Assembly (NCBI RefSeq): GCF_001189295.1
Contig: NZ_CP012159.1
Location: 10,683,856-10,747,855, forward strand
Reading direction: 5' to 3'
Origin: Chondromyces crocatus
GTDB lineage: Bacteria; Myxococcota_A; Polyangia; Polyangiales; Polyangiaceae
DNA length: 64,000 bases
Part shown: positions 37,101 to 45,503 of the stretch, piece after piece
Numbering within the stretch: the stretch's first letter is position 1
How the letters are laid out: every line of letters begins with the position of its first letter
Position numbers and translations under genes: made by a program
Notes under the pieces: generated by a model
Seen by the model: only the letters and a program-made list of their open reading frames with translations
Databases searched by the model: none
Told to the model about the DNA's origin: nothing

Positions 37101-37676
37101 GCCGTTGTGATCCGTCACGACGAACACGTCACGTCCGTTGGCGTGCTCGAAGAAGAAGCTCATCCCGAGGTGCTCGAGCAGGCGGGAGACGAAGGCGAGG
37201 TCGGTCTCCTTGTACTGCACCACGAAGTCGCGGCGCGGGTACTCCTCGCGCAGGCGGAACTCGAAGTCGGTGCCCTTGGTGAGGCCGATGTATTCGAGGA
37301 TGTGGGTGATGATCTCGGGGACGCTCAGGTCCATGAACACGTCGAGCGTCTCGTGGAGGGTGAGCTGGTAAGCGCGGGGGACCACGGTGACGCGGTAGGT
37401 GACGTGCTTCGACTCGGTGTCGAGCTGGTCGCGCACCGAGGAGATGATCCCGTGGACGCGGCGTAGCTCCTCCTCTCCGCGGGAGAACACGAGGGTGGCC
37501 GGGGCCCCCGCCAGGACGTCGCTGTCGATGCCCTCCGGGTCGGCCGAGACGAGCAGGACGTCGAAGCTGAAGAGCTGCGAAATCACCTCTCGCCCATGCA
37601 GCTCGGCAACGCGCGCGACGCCGGGCTCGAGGACCTCGGATTCGAACTGAATGTCAACGTGTTGGTCGTCGCTCAT
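34176..37676 (-). CDS. vgrG: VgrG type VI secretion spike protein with large coiled-coil insertion
   Basis: 1166 residues. Residues 1-340 are the gp27-like part (RVHGIISSVRDQL, YRVTVVPRAYQLTLHETLDVF, FFFEHANGRDVFVVTDHNGG). Residues about 355-470 are the gp5 OB-fold with GRYRVRFIFDTWD and RPVRMAQPHSGPGYG. Normally a beta-helix follows. Here it is interrupted from about 540 to 860 by a long charged helical region (AAEYNRTKKKSELDSAVEDE, EALKDAQTALDAAIKKAKE) and a hydrophobic stretch near 800-840. Beta-helix repeats resume at about 910 and run to the end. The insertion could dock cargo or adaptor proteins. GGAGGG lies about 6 nt before the start. No structural type VI genes are in the window. Confidence 0.93.
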   Translation of the reverse strand: MSDDQHVDIQFESEVLEPGVARVAELHGREVISQLFSFDVLLVSADPEGIDSDVLAGAPATLVFSRGEEELRRVHGIISSVRDQLDTESKHVTYRVTVVPRAYQLTLHETLDVFMDLSVPEIITHILEYIGLTKGTDFEFRLREEYPRRDFVVQYKETDLAFVSRLLEHLGMSFFFEHANGRDVFVVTDHNGGFQPFQGGGIANFRARGEQNDIYRLETETRLIPSQYVVRDYNYRTPQVDLTAQAETDVGHGGRVIEYGSHFKTPEEGARIAQIRAEERAAQRRVFHGAADLPELAAGATCKVEGHPWGDVMLLLTEVEHTAKPTALAGSDEDIEPYVATFRAVRNATPYRPPRITPKPRVHGILTGAIDASDRGEKYAQIDNEGRYRVRFIFDTWDVAGGQASRPVRMAQPHSGPGYGMHFPLRPGVEVALTCIDGDPDRPIIMGTLPNPTTPSPVVSDNAPRNIIRTGAGNEINIDDTEGSERIKLSTPHSSATLQLGSPNSPEDGVGVSAFTNFTAATGASANTLTSMGNMFGIYVNTMANHVTNIAGKLTVPMVVEAVVTAIDTGLGIMSGALEATQEAAALTQTAAEYNRTKKKSELDSAVEDEATAEKQLTLAIEAAAYDDSSEKGEASAELLEAMEAHKEALLALQEDELALAQLEADQTAAADEGKHAVAASYDAPIEEYTREGETAAEKGKIQLKKEALKDAQTALDAAIKKAKETCKDTTVTLADYPTKGESKTVTVEDAIKEYETAQSNRTTARADYETAKEDEAKITKALEDSGAMVNVGHAKDSIENTRSLVAATAGNGLALWSIYALATGTGLDAYAALGSNLLITEATRQFRSGNLPKVEWADSGWLVSIKTKTTPAPDTHGQIARLDWWDIPMLKQAGGSSLIKFAASDQWKEGRQIVGSEGHTIVFGKESLFLSGQDHATLSSRDKVVVTSNDQTVINARKDTEVAGGDRLLLTSATLVDVLSRGTVKIASVDKTPAKDKDRTTIDLGHDALKLASCDPNEAPKATIELSTSVAAKGTIELKTAAQQYLKFDETLKTTTLDAFDTLELKAAQTASLLAGGGAKWGLRVDAQKGEIELGSSQWKLTIKNNDVDLGRYGANGVTLKSDFARLRKGQSLVKLTDDKALLQSFGTVQIDGQTVKANGKILLG

Positions 37677-37692
37677 CTTCTTCCCTCCGGGG

Positions 37693-38319
37693 TCAGGGCG
37701 CGGGGACGCGCTGCTCGAAATCAAGCCAGATACGTCGGTCTTCTCGGCAGTCGTAGGAGCGGCAGACGCCGGGCCGGTGCTCGTAGATGGAGCAGCCACC
37801 GGCCTCGTTGTGGACGCAGCGGCCATCCGGCCCCTGGGCGATGCGGTAAGGGCGGGCGTAGTTCCAGCGGACGACCCGCTCGTCGAGATCCTGGACGCTG
37901 AGCGCGAAGGTCAGCGTGCAGCAGCGCGCCTGGCAGAGAGGGAGGCGGGCGGCACAGTCGATCGGGGGTGGGCTCTCCAGCGCGTATTTGTCCGGGATGT
38001 CGCTCACCTCGATGCTGGCCTCGCTGGCGGAGCGCGCGTTCTCGCGGAGGATGGTGAGGCGCTTGCGCTTCTCGTACGTGTCGAGGGGCAAGGTGCCTTC
38101 ACCGATCAGCGCCTCGGTGAGGGCATTGAGCGAGGCCGAGAGCTCGGCGACGCGCGCCTGGGTCTGCGCTTGCAGGAGGTGCATGAAGCGGAGGGCGCCT
38201 TCGAGGTCCTCCGGCGGGGGAGGCACGGGGCGCCCGTCCGCCGCAGCGACGCTGGCTGCGCGGGAGGTCGGATGCCCGGTCGAGGGATCGCTCGTCGGCT
38301 CTGCTTCGTCGCGTTTCAC
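37693..38319 (-). CDS. YkgJ-type cysteine-cluster (metal-binding) protein
   Basis: 208 residues from a GTG directly abutting the stop of the pentapeptide gene. The C-terminal half has the zinc/iron-chelating pattern of the YkgJ family: C-x6-C-x3-CC (CAARLPLCQARCC), then GRCVHNEAGGCSIYEHRPGVC and YDCREDRRIW. The N-terminal half is helical. The family's role is not firmly known; members bind metal through the clustered cysteines. Its position inside a VgrG operon, with only 16 bp to VgrG, suggests a role in assembling or modifying the delivered complex. That link is inference. Confidence 0.88.
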   Translation of the reverse strand: MKRDEAEPTSDPSTGHPTSRAASVAAADGRPVPPPPEDLEGALRFMHLLQAQTQARVAELSASLNALTEALIGEGTLPLDTYEKRKRLTILRENARSASEASIEVSDIPDKYALESPPPIDCAARLPLCQARCCTLTFALSVQDLDERVVRWNYARPYRIAQGPDGRCVHNEAGGCSIYEHRPGVCRSYDCREDRRIWLDFEQRVPAP

Positions 38320-39999
38320 TCAGCCTCCTGCCTTGAAGTCTTCCGCGCGGGCGCGCTCGGGATCCGTGGGGCGGGCGTTGGTCAGGCGTGCTCCGGTGAG
38401 GTCCGCGGCGTCGCGTCGGATGCGGTGCAGGTTGCTTCCGGAGAGGTCGGCGCCCCGCAGGTCGGCGCCCTCGAGGCGCGCGTGGGAGAGGTCGGCATGA
38501 ATGAACACCGCGTCGCGAAGGCTGGCGCTCCGCAGGTCGGCGGCCTCGAAGCGGGCTTTGGCGAAGCTGGCGCGATCGGCCCGCGCTTTCCGCAGCGTGG
38601 CGCGGTCGAAGGCGGCGTCGTCGAGCGCGGCCTCGCGCAGGTCGGCGTCGTCCAGGCAAGCGTCGGACAGATTCGCCAGGAGGCCCACGAGGCGCATCAT
38701 GCGCGCCCCGCGCAAGCTCGCCCCGGCGAAGCTCGTCTGGCGGGCGGTGACCTTGGACAGGTTGGCTCCATCCAGCATGGCGCCGGAGAAGGTGCTGTCC
38801 GTCAGATCGCAGCCGGAGAAGTCGACCTGGTCTGCGCGGGCGCCGTCGAGGAGCGTCTGGATGATGGCGGCGCCCGCGACGCGGGTCTGCCGCAGATCCA
38901 CGCCGCTCAGCACCGCTTTGAAGAGCCGTGCGCCGCGCAGATCCGCCTGCTCCAGGCGGCACTCGACGAGCTGCGCCGCCCTGAGGTCGGCGCCGGTGAG
39001 CACGGCGCCGGAGAGGTTGGCGCCACGCAGGTCCGTTCCCTCGAAGACGCTCTCTGCGAAGCGCGCACGCGCGAGGGTCGCGCCGGCGAGGTGGGTCCTC
39101 GTCAGGAGGCAGCCCTCCAGGGAGGCGTCCGTCAGATCGGCGCTCGTCAGGTCGGCGCCGGCGAGGTTCGAGCGCGAGAGACGAGCGGTAGTGAGGTCGG
39201 CGCCCGCGAGCGAGGCCTCGGAGAGGTCGGAGCCAGCGAGCTGGGCTCCGCGGAGGCGAGCCTCCGAGAGCAGGGCGCCGGTGAGGCGGACGCGCTCCAG
39301 GCTCGCCCCCTCCAGGTCGGCGCCGGCGAGATCGGCCCCGGAGAGATCCGTCTCCACGAGGCGCGTCCCCACCAGGCGGGCTCCCGTCAGCACTGCACCG
39401 ACGAGGCTCGCGCGTTCGAGCTTGGCGCTGGTGAGCGTGGCCTTCTGGAAACCGGTCGCGCGGGCGCTCGCGGTGGTGAGGTCGGCGCCTTCGAGGCGGG
39501 CTCCCGTGAAATCGGCGTCGTCGAGCACCGCCCCGGAGAGGTCGGCGTTGCTGAGATTCGCGTCAGAGACGAGGGCACCACGGAACACGGCGCCACGGGC
39601 CGCGGAGCGCGCGAGGGTGGCGCGTGCGAGGTGAGCGCCCTCCAGGTTGGCCCCCGCGAGCAAGACCCCTGACAGATCGGCGCCGGTGAGCGTCGCGCCG
39701 GTGAGCGTGGCCCGCTCGAAGCGCGAGGGAGCGCCCGCTGCATCCCACACGGCGGTCACGCCGGTGAGATCGGCGCCCGAGAGATCGGCGCCCGCGAAGT
39801 CCACGGCGGAGAAGCTGCACCCGCGAAAGCTGGCGCCCCGGAGCTGCGCTCCTCGGGCGACGCAGCGACGCCAGACGGTGCCGCGAAAATCCGCATGGTC
39901 GGCCACGAGACCACCGAGGTCGATTCCCTCGAGGATCTCTCCATCGAGGCGCGCACCTTCGGCGAGGCGTGCCTCCAGCTCGGCACGCGAGCGGATCAT
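38320..39999 (-). CDS. Pentapeptide-repeat protein
   Basis: 559 residues, almost wholly A(D/N)LxxAxL-type pentapeptide repeats from about residue 18 onward (for example LSGADLAGADLEGASLERV). There are roughly 100 five-residue units, forming a long right-handed quadrilateral beta-helix. It has no signal peptide. Its ATG overlaps the stop of the upstream DUF2169-pentapeptide gene (ATGA), and its stop abuts the YkgJ-like start, so it belongs to the same operon. In type VI clusters, pentapeptide proteins accompany DUF2169 adaptors and are thought to help load the spike. The helix length is notable. Confidence 0.95.
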   Translation of the reverse strand: MIRSRAELEARLAEGARLDGEILEGIDLGGLVADHADFRGTVWRRCVARGAQLRGASFRGCSFSAVDFAGADLSGADLTGVTAVWDAAGAPSRFERATLTGATLTGADLSGVLLAGANLEGAHLARATLARSAARGAVFRGALVSDANLSNADLSGAVLDDADFTGARLEGADLTTASARATGFQKATLTSAKLERASLVGAVLTGARLVGTRLVETDLSGADLAGADLEGASLERVRLTGALLSEARLRGAQLAGSDLSEASLAGADLTTARLSRSNLAGADLTSADLTDASLEGCLLTRTHLAGATLARARFAESVFEGTDLRGANLSGAVLTGADLRAAQLVECRLEQADLRGARLFKAVLSGVDLRQTRVAGAAIIQTLLDGARADQVDFSGCDLTDSTFSGAMLDGANLSKVTARQTSFAGASLRGARMMRLVGLLANLSDACLDDADLREAALDDAAFDRATLRKARADRASFAKARFEAADLRSASLRDAVFIHADLSHARLEGADLRGADLSGSNLHRIRRDAADLTGARLTNARPTDPERARAEDFKAGG

Positions 40000-42900
40000 G
40001 AGCCCTCCTTCAGCTTGGTCTGAGTCACCAGCGCGAGTTCGAGGCGCGCGCCGGAGAGCTTGGCCTTCCAGGTCTCGGCGGCGTGCAGGTTGGCGCCACG
40101 CAGGTCGGCGCCCGTGAGGTCGGTGGACTCCAGGTTGGCGCGCATGAGGTTCGCCTTGATGAAGCTCGCTCCCGCGAGCGCCGCGCGGCCGAGGCGGCCG
40201 TCCGTGAGGTCGGCGTTGGAGAAGATGGCGCGCTCCGCCGAAGCACGAGCGAAGCTCGATTCACAGAGGGTGGCGCCGAGGAAGCTTGCGCCATCGAGCG
40301 CCGCGCGATCCCAGACGCCTCCACGCGCCTGGAGGCCGTCGAAGGACGCGCCCACCAGAGAGACGCCATCGGCGCGAGCGCCCTCGAGGCGGGCCTCTCG
40401 AAACGACACACGCGCCCCGCGCGCGTCGTAGAGGCGGATGGCAGGCAGCACGGCCCCGTCGAAGATGGCCCCGTCGAGCGACGCTGCCGTCAGGTCGGGG
40501 CCGAGGATCTCTGCGCCTTCGAAGCGGGCTTCGCTCAGATCGGCCCCCGAAAGGTTCGGGTGCTCGCCCCGAGCCTTGCGGAAGCTCGCGCGGAACGCCT
40601 TCGCGCGGCTCAGATCCGCCGACGAGAGCTCGGCGCCGTCGAGGCGGGCTCCCGTGAGGGACGCTTCGGTCAGGTCGGCGCGGGTCAGGTTCGCGCCGTC
40701 GAGCTGGGCGTCGTCCAGCGCGGCGTGAGAGAGCTGCGCCTCCGTCAGGTTCGCACCGGAAAGGCGACACGCGATCAGCCTGGCGCCTTGCAGGTTCGTT
40801 CCGACCAGAGAGCGACCTGCGAGATCCATCGAGGAGAGATCCGCACCCGCGAGATCGAGACCGTCGAGCGACTCTCCTGCCACGAGGCGCGCCTCGATCT
40901 CCGCGCGCACGGCGGCGGCTTCGGCAGGGGTCATCGGCGTGACGGGGGCCCCTGCTGGCGATGCGGCGCCAGAAGCCGGCGTGTCGGCCGGAGGCGCCAG
41001 GGCAGCGGCTGCAGCCGCCGCTCCAACCGCGGGGACACTCGCACCAGCGAGCCGCTCGCGCACCCGATCCCCGGCGGGGTCGGCGGGCGCCGCGGCCCCG
41101 TCGTTGGCCGGGAGAGCGCCAGGGTCCTCGGAGGGCATGCCGCGCGCCGCGCGGGCCGCGAGGTACTGGGACATCACCTCTTCCGGCCGGGCCGGCGGCT
41201 CCGAGGTGGATTCGGACATCACGAAGATCTCGGCGATCTCGGAGGCGTCGTCGTCCCGGACCTCCAGGACGCCGCGCCACACGAGGTTGAGCTTCAGCGC
41301 GTCCACGTCGAAGTGCGCGGTGTCGAGGCGCAAGCGCACCTCGATCAGTTCGCCTCCCGCCTCGCGGGTCCGCTGCGCGAAGGCGCGCGCTCGGAGCCCT
41401 GGGAGGCGCCCTTCGAGGCGCGGGTGGTCCGGATGCATGCCCTCCAGCGCGAAGGGCTCGTCGCCGCGCAAGGTGTCGAGCTGCTGCGCTGGCGGGGCCG
41501 CCTGGAAGTAGGCCCAGTCGAAGTCCTCCGGGAACCAGGGCCAGCGCTCCTTGTGCCACCGCGCGTCGTAGGTGCCGAGCAGATCCGCACGACGTCGCCA
41601 GCGCGCCGGGACGGCACCGAAGCCCACGGGCGTCGGCGCGTCGTTCGGGTCGCGGATGAGCCGCTCGGGATCCTCCAGCAAGGGCAGGTACACCGCGCCA
41701 TCGGGGCCCGCCGCGCGGCCGGAGCCCACCGGGTTGGCGTCGAACCCAGGGCCTCCGTAGGCGTTCTCGTGGAGCAAGGGGATGCGCACGAACGGCCTGG
41801 GCTCGGTGGGGGCGAGGGCGACCACCGCGCGCTCCCACCGACGCTCTCCGAAGACGGCGATGCGACGGTCGAAGCCTGCGCCAGGCTGCCCGAACTGGAA
41901 GCGAGCCCGGGCTGCAGGGGCCCCGCGACCTGGCGCGTAGGCGTGACCGCTCAGGGTGACGTCGGCGCGCGGCTTGAAGATGGCGAAGTCGGACGGGTAG
42001 AGCACGCTCCGCACCGGGTCGCCCTCGGCGTGCATGTCGCCCGTCGGAAGATCCGGATCGCTGCGGAGCCGTGCCTTGCCATCGGGCACCAGATCGAAGG
42101 TCGCCTTGACGATCACCACGCGCGCGTCGTGCGGCGGCTTCACCTGCCAGGACAACGTGAATGCCAGCAGGGGCGCGCCGGTGATCATCGGGATGGCGTC
42201 ACTCGGACGCTCGGGCAGGTTCGGGGCGCCACGGCCGTCTCCCGGGGGTGAGATCCCGGTCGGAGGCGCTGGCGGCGCTCCCTGCGCCGTCGGCTCCGTA
42301 TGAGGCGCATGGAAGAAGCGCGAGGCCGACACGGCGGCCGTCGCCGGCGCGGAGGGCGCGGCAGGGCGAGACGGCGGCGGCGGGATCGAGCCGCCCGTGG
42401 GTCGTGGAGGCGCCGGTGGGACCGAGAGCGGACGAGAGGGAAGCGGCGGCGCAGGGACGCTCTGCCTCGGCCCGGGCGGGAGTGGGAAGGTGGTCTCCTC
42501 GGTGATCGGGGAAGCCACGGGCGCGTCTTTCGCCGGCTGCTGGGCCCAGGGAGCCCCCGGAAGCGGCGTGGTCGTCGCGCTCGGACGCGGGACCAAGGGG
42601 CTCGAGGTCGTCTTGAAGGGGAGCGACGAGCGCCCCTCACCACGCTCCGACTCGGGAGAAATGGCCACGGTCTCGTCGCGCACGGCGCGAGGACGCTCGA
42701 CTTCCCGGTCGAAGGGAAGCTCGGCGCGCTGCCCCGCTTCCGAGAGTTCGTCGGCGGAGAGGGCCATCGTGCCTTCGTCCACCGGAAGTGAGGCCTTGGA
42801 GGGAGCGGCTGGTGGGCGCTTCGCCGCCTGGGTCCAGGGCGTCGCCTTCTTCTCACCGGGGGAGCGCACCAGCGTGGTCGCGTTGTCGTCCACCTCGAGC

Positions 42901-43937
42901 GCGTCCGTCGTGTCTTCGGTGAAGGTGATCTGCACCTTCTCGGCGGGCGGGGACTCCGGCCACGCCGTGGTCTCTCCTGGCCGCTCGATCGCGACGACGA
43001 TGTGCATCCCCGCGGCGTGCTCCTCGTTGCGCACCGGCAACAGCGCGCGCCAGACGAGCTCGACGCGCTGGGTGTCGGTGTCGATGCGCAGGGTGTCGGC
43101 GAGCAGCTCGATCGGTCGACCGAAGGGCGGCGAGGGGTCGGTCAGGCCGTGGACCCGCGCCATCGCCTTGAGGTTCGGCAAGCGCGACCGCACCCGCGGC
43201 AAGGTGGGATGCAAGCCTTCGAGCAGGATCCACTCGTCGCCGACGAGGTACGCGCACCGCTGGTCCAGCGGCGCCGACTGGAAGTAAGCGTAGTCGACCC
43301 CCTCCGAGACGACGGGGATCGGCAGCTCCAGCGCCTTGCGCGCGCCGGCGTCGAGCATCTGCTTGCGCGCAGGCCAGCCCCGCGCGATCGGTCCGAAGCC
43401 CGCGGTGCGCTCCGGATCCTGGGGATCCAGCACGTTGGGATGCACCTTCTTTGCGCCGCCGATGCCCGTGCCGAAGGGGTTGTCCTTCCAGCCGATGCCA
43501 CCGTAGGCCCGCTCGTATGTGAGCGGCATGTGCTCGAAGGGCGCCGAGGGCTCCTCGCCGCGTCGATCCCCCACGACGCGCAGCACCTTGTCGAACACCG
43601 ACTGCTCACGGAACAGCGCGAGCCGCACGTCCAGCGTCGAGACGGGGCCCTCGGTCGCGTGGGCGTGGCCGGTCAGGACGACATCGGCCTGTCGCAGGTA
43701 GGGGACGAGGTCGGTGGTCGCGCGCACGCTTCGCGTGGGGATGTCCTGGTGATGGACCTCCTCGCGCAGGAGCGACTCTGGAGATTCCAGGGTCATGTCG
43801 GCTTCGTTGGCGATGCCGAGCGTCGCCTTGACGATCACCGTCGCATAGAGCTGACCACGCGCGCGCCAGAGCAGCGCGCCGCATGCAACGGGGCCTAGCG
43901 TGGAGATGGCCAGCGGCCAGGGCGCCTCGCGAATCAT
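39996..43937 (-). CDS. Double DUF2169 adaptor fused to pentapeptide repeats
   Basis: 1313 residues. The first DUF2169 domain (about 10-330) has VIVKATLGI, ERAYGGIGWKDNPFGTG and DYAYFQSAPLDQ. A Pro/Ala/Ser-rich linker (about 340-575) follows. A second DUF2169 domain (about 585-900) repeats the same landmarks: VIVKATFDL, ENAYGGPGFDANPVGSG and DWAYFQAAPPAQQ. After another linker, residues about 1015-1313 are pentapeptide repeats. A DUF2169 protein in Agrobacterium is needed to load a specific effector onto VgrG, so an adaptor role is likely. Tandem DUF2169 domains could handle two cargos or form an internal dimer. Start 43937; an ATG at 43952 is an alternative. The longer open frame upstream runs antisense to the RdgC-like genes. 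Confidence 0.9.
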   Translation of the reverse strand: MIREAPWPLAISTLGPVACGALLWRARGQLYATVIVKATLGIANEADMTLESPESLLREEVHHQDIPTRSVRATTDLVPYLRQADVVLTGHAHATEGPVSTLDVRLALFREQSVFDKVLRVVGDRRGEEPSAPFEHMPLTYERAYGGIGWKDNPFGTGIGGAKKVHPNVLDPQDPERTAGFGPIARGWPARKQMLDAGARKALELPIPVVSEGVDYAYFQSAPLDQRCAYLVGDEWILLEGLHPTLPRVRSRLPNLKAMARVHGLTDPSPPFGRPIELLADTLRIDTDTQRVELVWRALLPVRNEEHAAGMHIVVAIERPGETTAWPESPPAEKVQITFTEDTTDALEVDDNATTLVRSPGEKKATPWTQAAKRPPAAPSKASLPVDEGTMALSADELSEAGQRAELPFDREVERPRAVRDETVAISPESERGEGRSSLPFKTTSSPLVPRPSATTTPLPGAPWAQQPAKDAPVASPITEETTFPLPPGPRQSVPAPPLPSRPLSVPPAPPRPTGGSIPPPPSRPAAPSAPATAAVSASRFFHAPHTEPTAQGAPPAPPTGISPPGDGRGAPNLPERPSDAIPMITGAPLLAFTLSWQVKPPHDARVVIVKATFDLVPDGKARLRSDPDLPTGDMHAEGDPVRSVLYPSDFAIFKPRADVTLSGHAYAPGRGAPAARARFQFGQPGAGFDRRIAVFGERRWERAVVALAPTEPRPFVRIPLLHENAYGGPGFDANPVGSGRAAGPDGAVYLPLLEDPERLIRDPNDAPTPVGFGAVPARWRRRADLLGTYDARWHKERWPWFPEDFDWAYFQAAPPAQQLDTLRGDEPFALEGMHPDHPRLEGRLPGLRARAFAQRTREAGGELIEVRLRLDTAHFDVDALKLNLVWRGVLEVRDDDASEIAEIFVMSESTSEPPARPEEVMSQYLAARAARGMPSEDPGALPANDGAAAPADPAGDRVRERLAGASVPAVGAAAAAAALAPPADTPASGAASPAGAPVTPMTPAEAAAVRAEIEARLVAGESLDGLDLAGADLSSMDLAGRSLVGTNLQGARLIACRLSGANLTEAQLSHAALDDAQLDGANLTRADLTEASLTGARLDGAELSSADLSRAKAFRASFRKARGEHPNLSGADLSEARFEGAEILGPDLTAASLDGAIFDGAVLPAIRLYDARGARVSFREARLEGARADGVSLVGASFDGLQARGGVWDRAALDGASFLGATLCESSFARASAERAIFSNADLTDGRLGRAALAGASFIKANLMRANLESTDLTGADLRGANLHAAETWKAKLSGARLELALVTQTKLKEGS

Positions 43938-44045
43938 GGGGCCAGCGAGCATACACGCGCGGTGCGGCGGGCGTTCGCGGTTTCCTTGGCCCCTGATGCC
44001 GGTGCCGGGTACGTCGTGCGACCCTACGTCGGAAGGAGATGGACT

Positions 44046-44669
44046 TTGGGCGCACTCAAAGGGACGATCACGTACACGAAGCTCTATGTGCGCGGCACGC
44101 TGGACGACAGTTTTCGCGACCTGTTCGTGGAGCGAATTCGGCTTCGCGCCTTCCAGCCGCTCACCATCGAAGGCGAAGAGGAGCAGAAGGTCGGCTGGTG
44201 CTCCATCGAGGATCCGCTGGACACCGATCTCGACCACAACAAGCTGTACTACGGCTCTTACCTCAACCTGGGGCTGAGAACCGATCGCTGGGTCATCCCA
44301 GGTCCGCTCTTGAAGGCGCACCTGGCCGAGGCCGAGAGGGCGCATTTGCAGAAGCGGGGCCGCGAGAAATTGACGCGCCGCGAGAAGGAAGAGATCCGCA
44401 CGATGGTGTCCCGGCGTCTGCGCAAGCAGGTGCTGCCGGTGATGAACGTCGTGGATCTGTCGTGGAACCTCGACAGCGGGGTCGTCCGGTTCTGGAGTCA
44501 GTCCCAGCGGGTGCTCGAGTCCATGATGGAGCTGTTCGAGGACACCTTCAGCGTGAACCTCTTGCCGGAGAGTCCGGGCGCGTCGGCGATCACCCTGGAG
44601 CTGTCGGAGGCACACGCCCGCGCACTCGACGCGATCACCCCCACGACCTTCCACCCCGTGTTCGCCTGA
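44046..44669 (+). CDS. RdgC-like recombination-associated protein
   Basis: 207 residues. The middle (KVGWCSIEDPLDTDLDHN, then LGLRTDRWVIPGPLLKAHL) and the helix ending KLTRREKEEIRTMVSRRLRK match RdgC. The final part (VLESMMELFEDTFSVNL) does too. RdgC forms DNA-binding rings and modulates RecA-dependent recombination in proteobacteria. The protein is shorter than the 300-residue enterobacterial form. The TTG at 44046 was chosen because AAGGAGATGG lies 6-8 nt upstream and the conserved region (KGTITYTKLYV) begins at once. The ATG at 44039 is out of frame. It is divergent from the DUF2169 gene and 10 bp before a second gene. Confidence 0.78.
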   Translation: MGALKGTITYTKLYVRGTLDDSFRDLFVERIRLRAFQPLTIEGEEEQKVGWCSIEDPLDTDLDHNKLYYGSYLNLGLRTDRWVIPGPLLKAHLAEAERAHLQKRGREKLTRREKEEIRTMVSRRLRKQVLPVMNVVDLSWNLDSGVVRFWSQSQRVLESMMELFEDTFSVNLLPESPGASAITLELSEAHARALDAITPTTFHPVFA

Positions 44670-44679
44670 GGAGAAGTTC

Positions 44680-45363
44680 ATGGATCTGGTCGATCTGATC
44701 GAGAAGCGCAGGTTCCTCGGACGGGAGTTCCTCCTCTGGCTGTGGTTCCAGGGGGACCTCCGGGAGAACAGGTTCGACGTCGAAGACTTCGGGCCGTGCG
44801 ACATCCAGCTGGAGGGGCAGCTCACCCTCACGCAGGAGAAAGAGCAGAGCCGGTTGAAGGGGGCCATCCCCAGCGCGGCGCCCGAGGCCCGCGAGGCGCT
44901 GCGGCAAGGCAAGCTGCCCACGCAGGCGCGCATGCGCATCGAGCGGGGCGAGCTCACCTTCACCTTCGTGCTGCAGTCCGACTCGCTCGCGCTCTCCGGG
45001 GTGCGCATCCCGGCGCAGGTGAAGGAAGAAGAAGACGAGCGCTTCTACGAGCGGATGTACCTCGTCGAAGAGCTGGAGGCGATGCTGGGCGCGCTGTACT
45101 CCGAGTTCCTCGCGCAGCGGCTGTCGACGTCGTGGGAGCAGACGGTGGCTCCGGCGATCCGCGCGTGGGTCCGAGGTGAGACGGTCGACGCGGCGGCGCT
45201 CACCAAGCTCCGCGTCAAACCGCTGGGTCGACGCCCGGGGCAGAGCCCGTCGGACAAGGGGGATGCCCCTGCCGCTGGCCGCGCTTCACGGCCGACGACC
45301 ATGGCGCCACCCGCGCTGGACGGCAGCGGCCGTGGCAAAGCGAAGGCGAAGGCGGTCGCCTGA
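44680..45363 (+). CDS. Hypothetical partner of RdgC-like protein
   Basis: 227 residues, not recognised. The N-terminus MDLVDLIEKRRFLGREFLLWLWF is helical and aromatic. The middle has strands (IQLEGQLTLTQEKEQ, ARMRIERGELTFTFVLQS) and a long helix (ERMYLVEELEAMLGALYSEFL). The last 50 residues are Ala/Lys/Pro-rich and basic (GRGKAKAKAVA), possibly binding nucleic acid. TGAGGAG precedes the ATG by 7 nt and the gene follows the RdgC-like stop by 10 bp, so the two form an operon. A role in the same DNA process is inferred from position alone. Confidence 0.8.
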   Translation: MDLVDLIEKRRFLGREFLLWLWFQGDLRENRFDVEDFGPCDIQLEGQLTLTQEKEQSRLKGAIPSAAPEAREALRQGKLPTQARMRIERGELTFTFVLQSDSLALSGVRIPAQVKEEEDERFYERMYLVEELEAMLGALYSEFLAQRLSTSWEQTVAPAIRAWVRGETVDAAALTKLRVKPLGRRPGQSPSDKGDAPAAGRASRPTTMAPPALDGSGRGKAKAKAVA

Positions 45364-45503
45364 CGCAGGTCGTCGCCTGGTCGCGCGCTGTTGCTCGAAG
45401 GCTGCTCGTCGGTCGAACCTGGCCGACGTCCAGCCGACGCGACCGCCCCACCTCTCACGCCCCCGAGTGATACGCTGAGGGGCCGCGCTGGAGGCGGCCT
45501 CTC

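Noticed and set aside
43938-45008. In-frame extension upstream of the DUF2169 start
   Set aside because: It would run antisense through both RdgC-operon genes and carries no DUF2169 similarity; a start at 43937 or 43952 is better.
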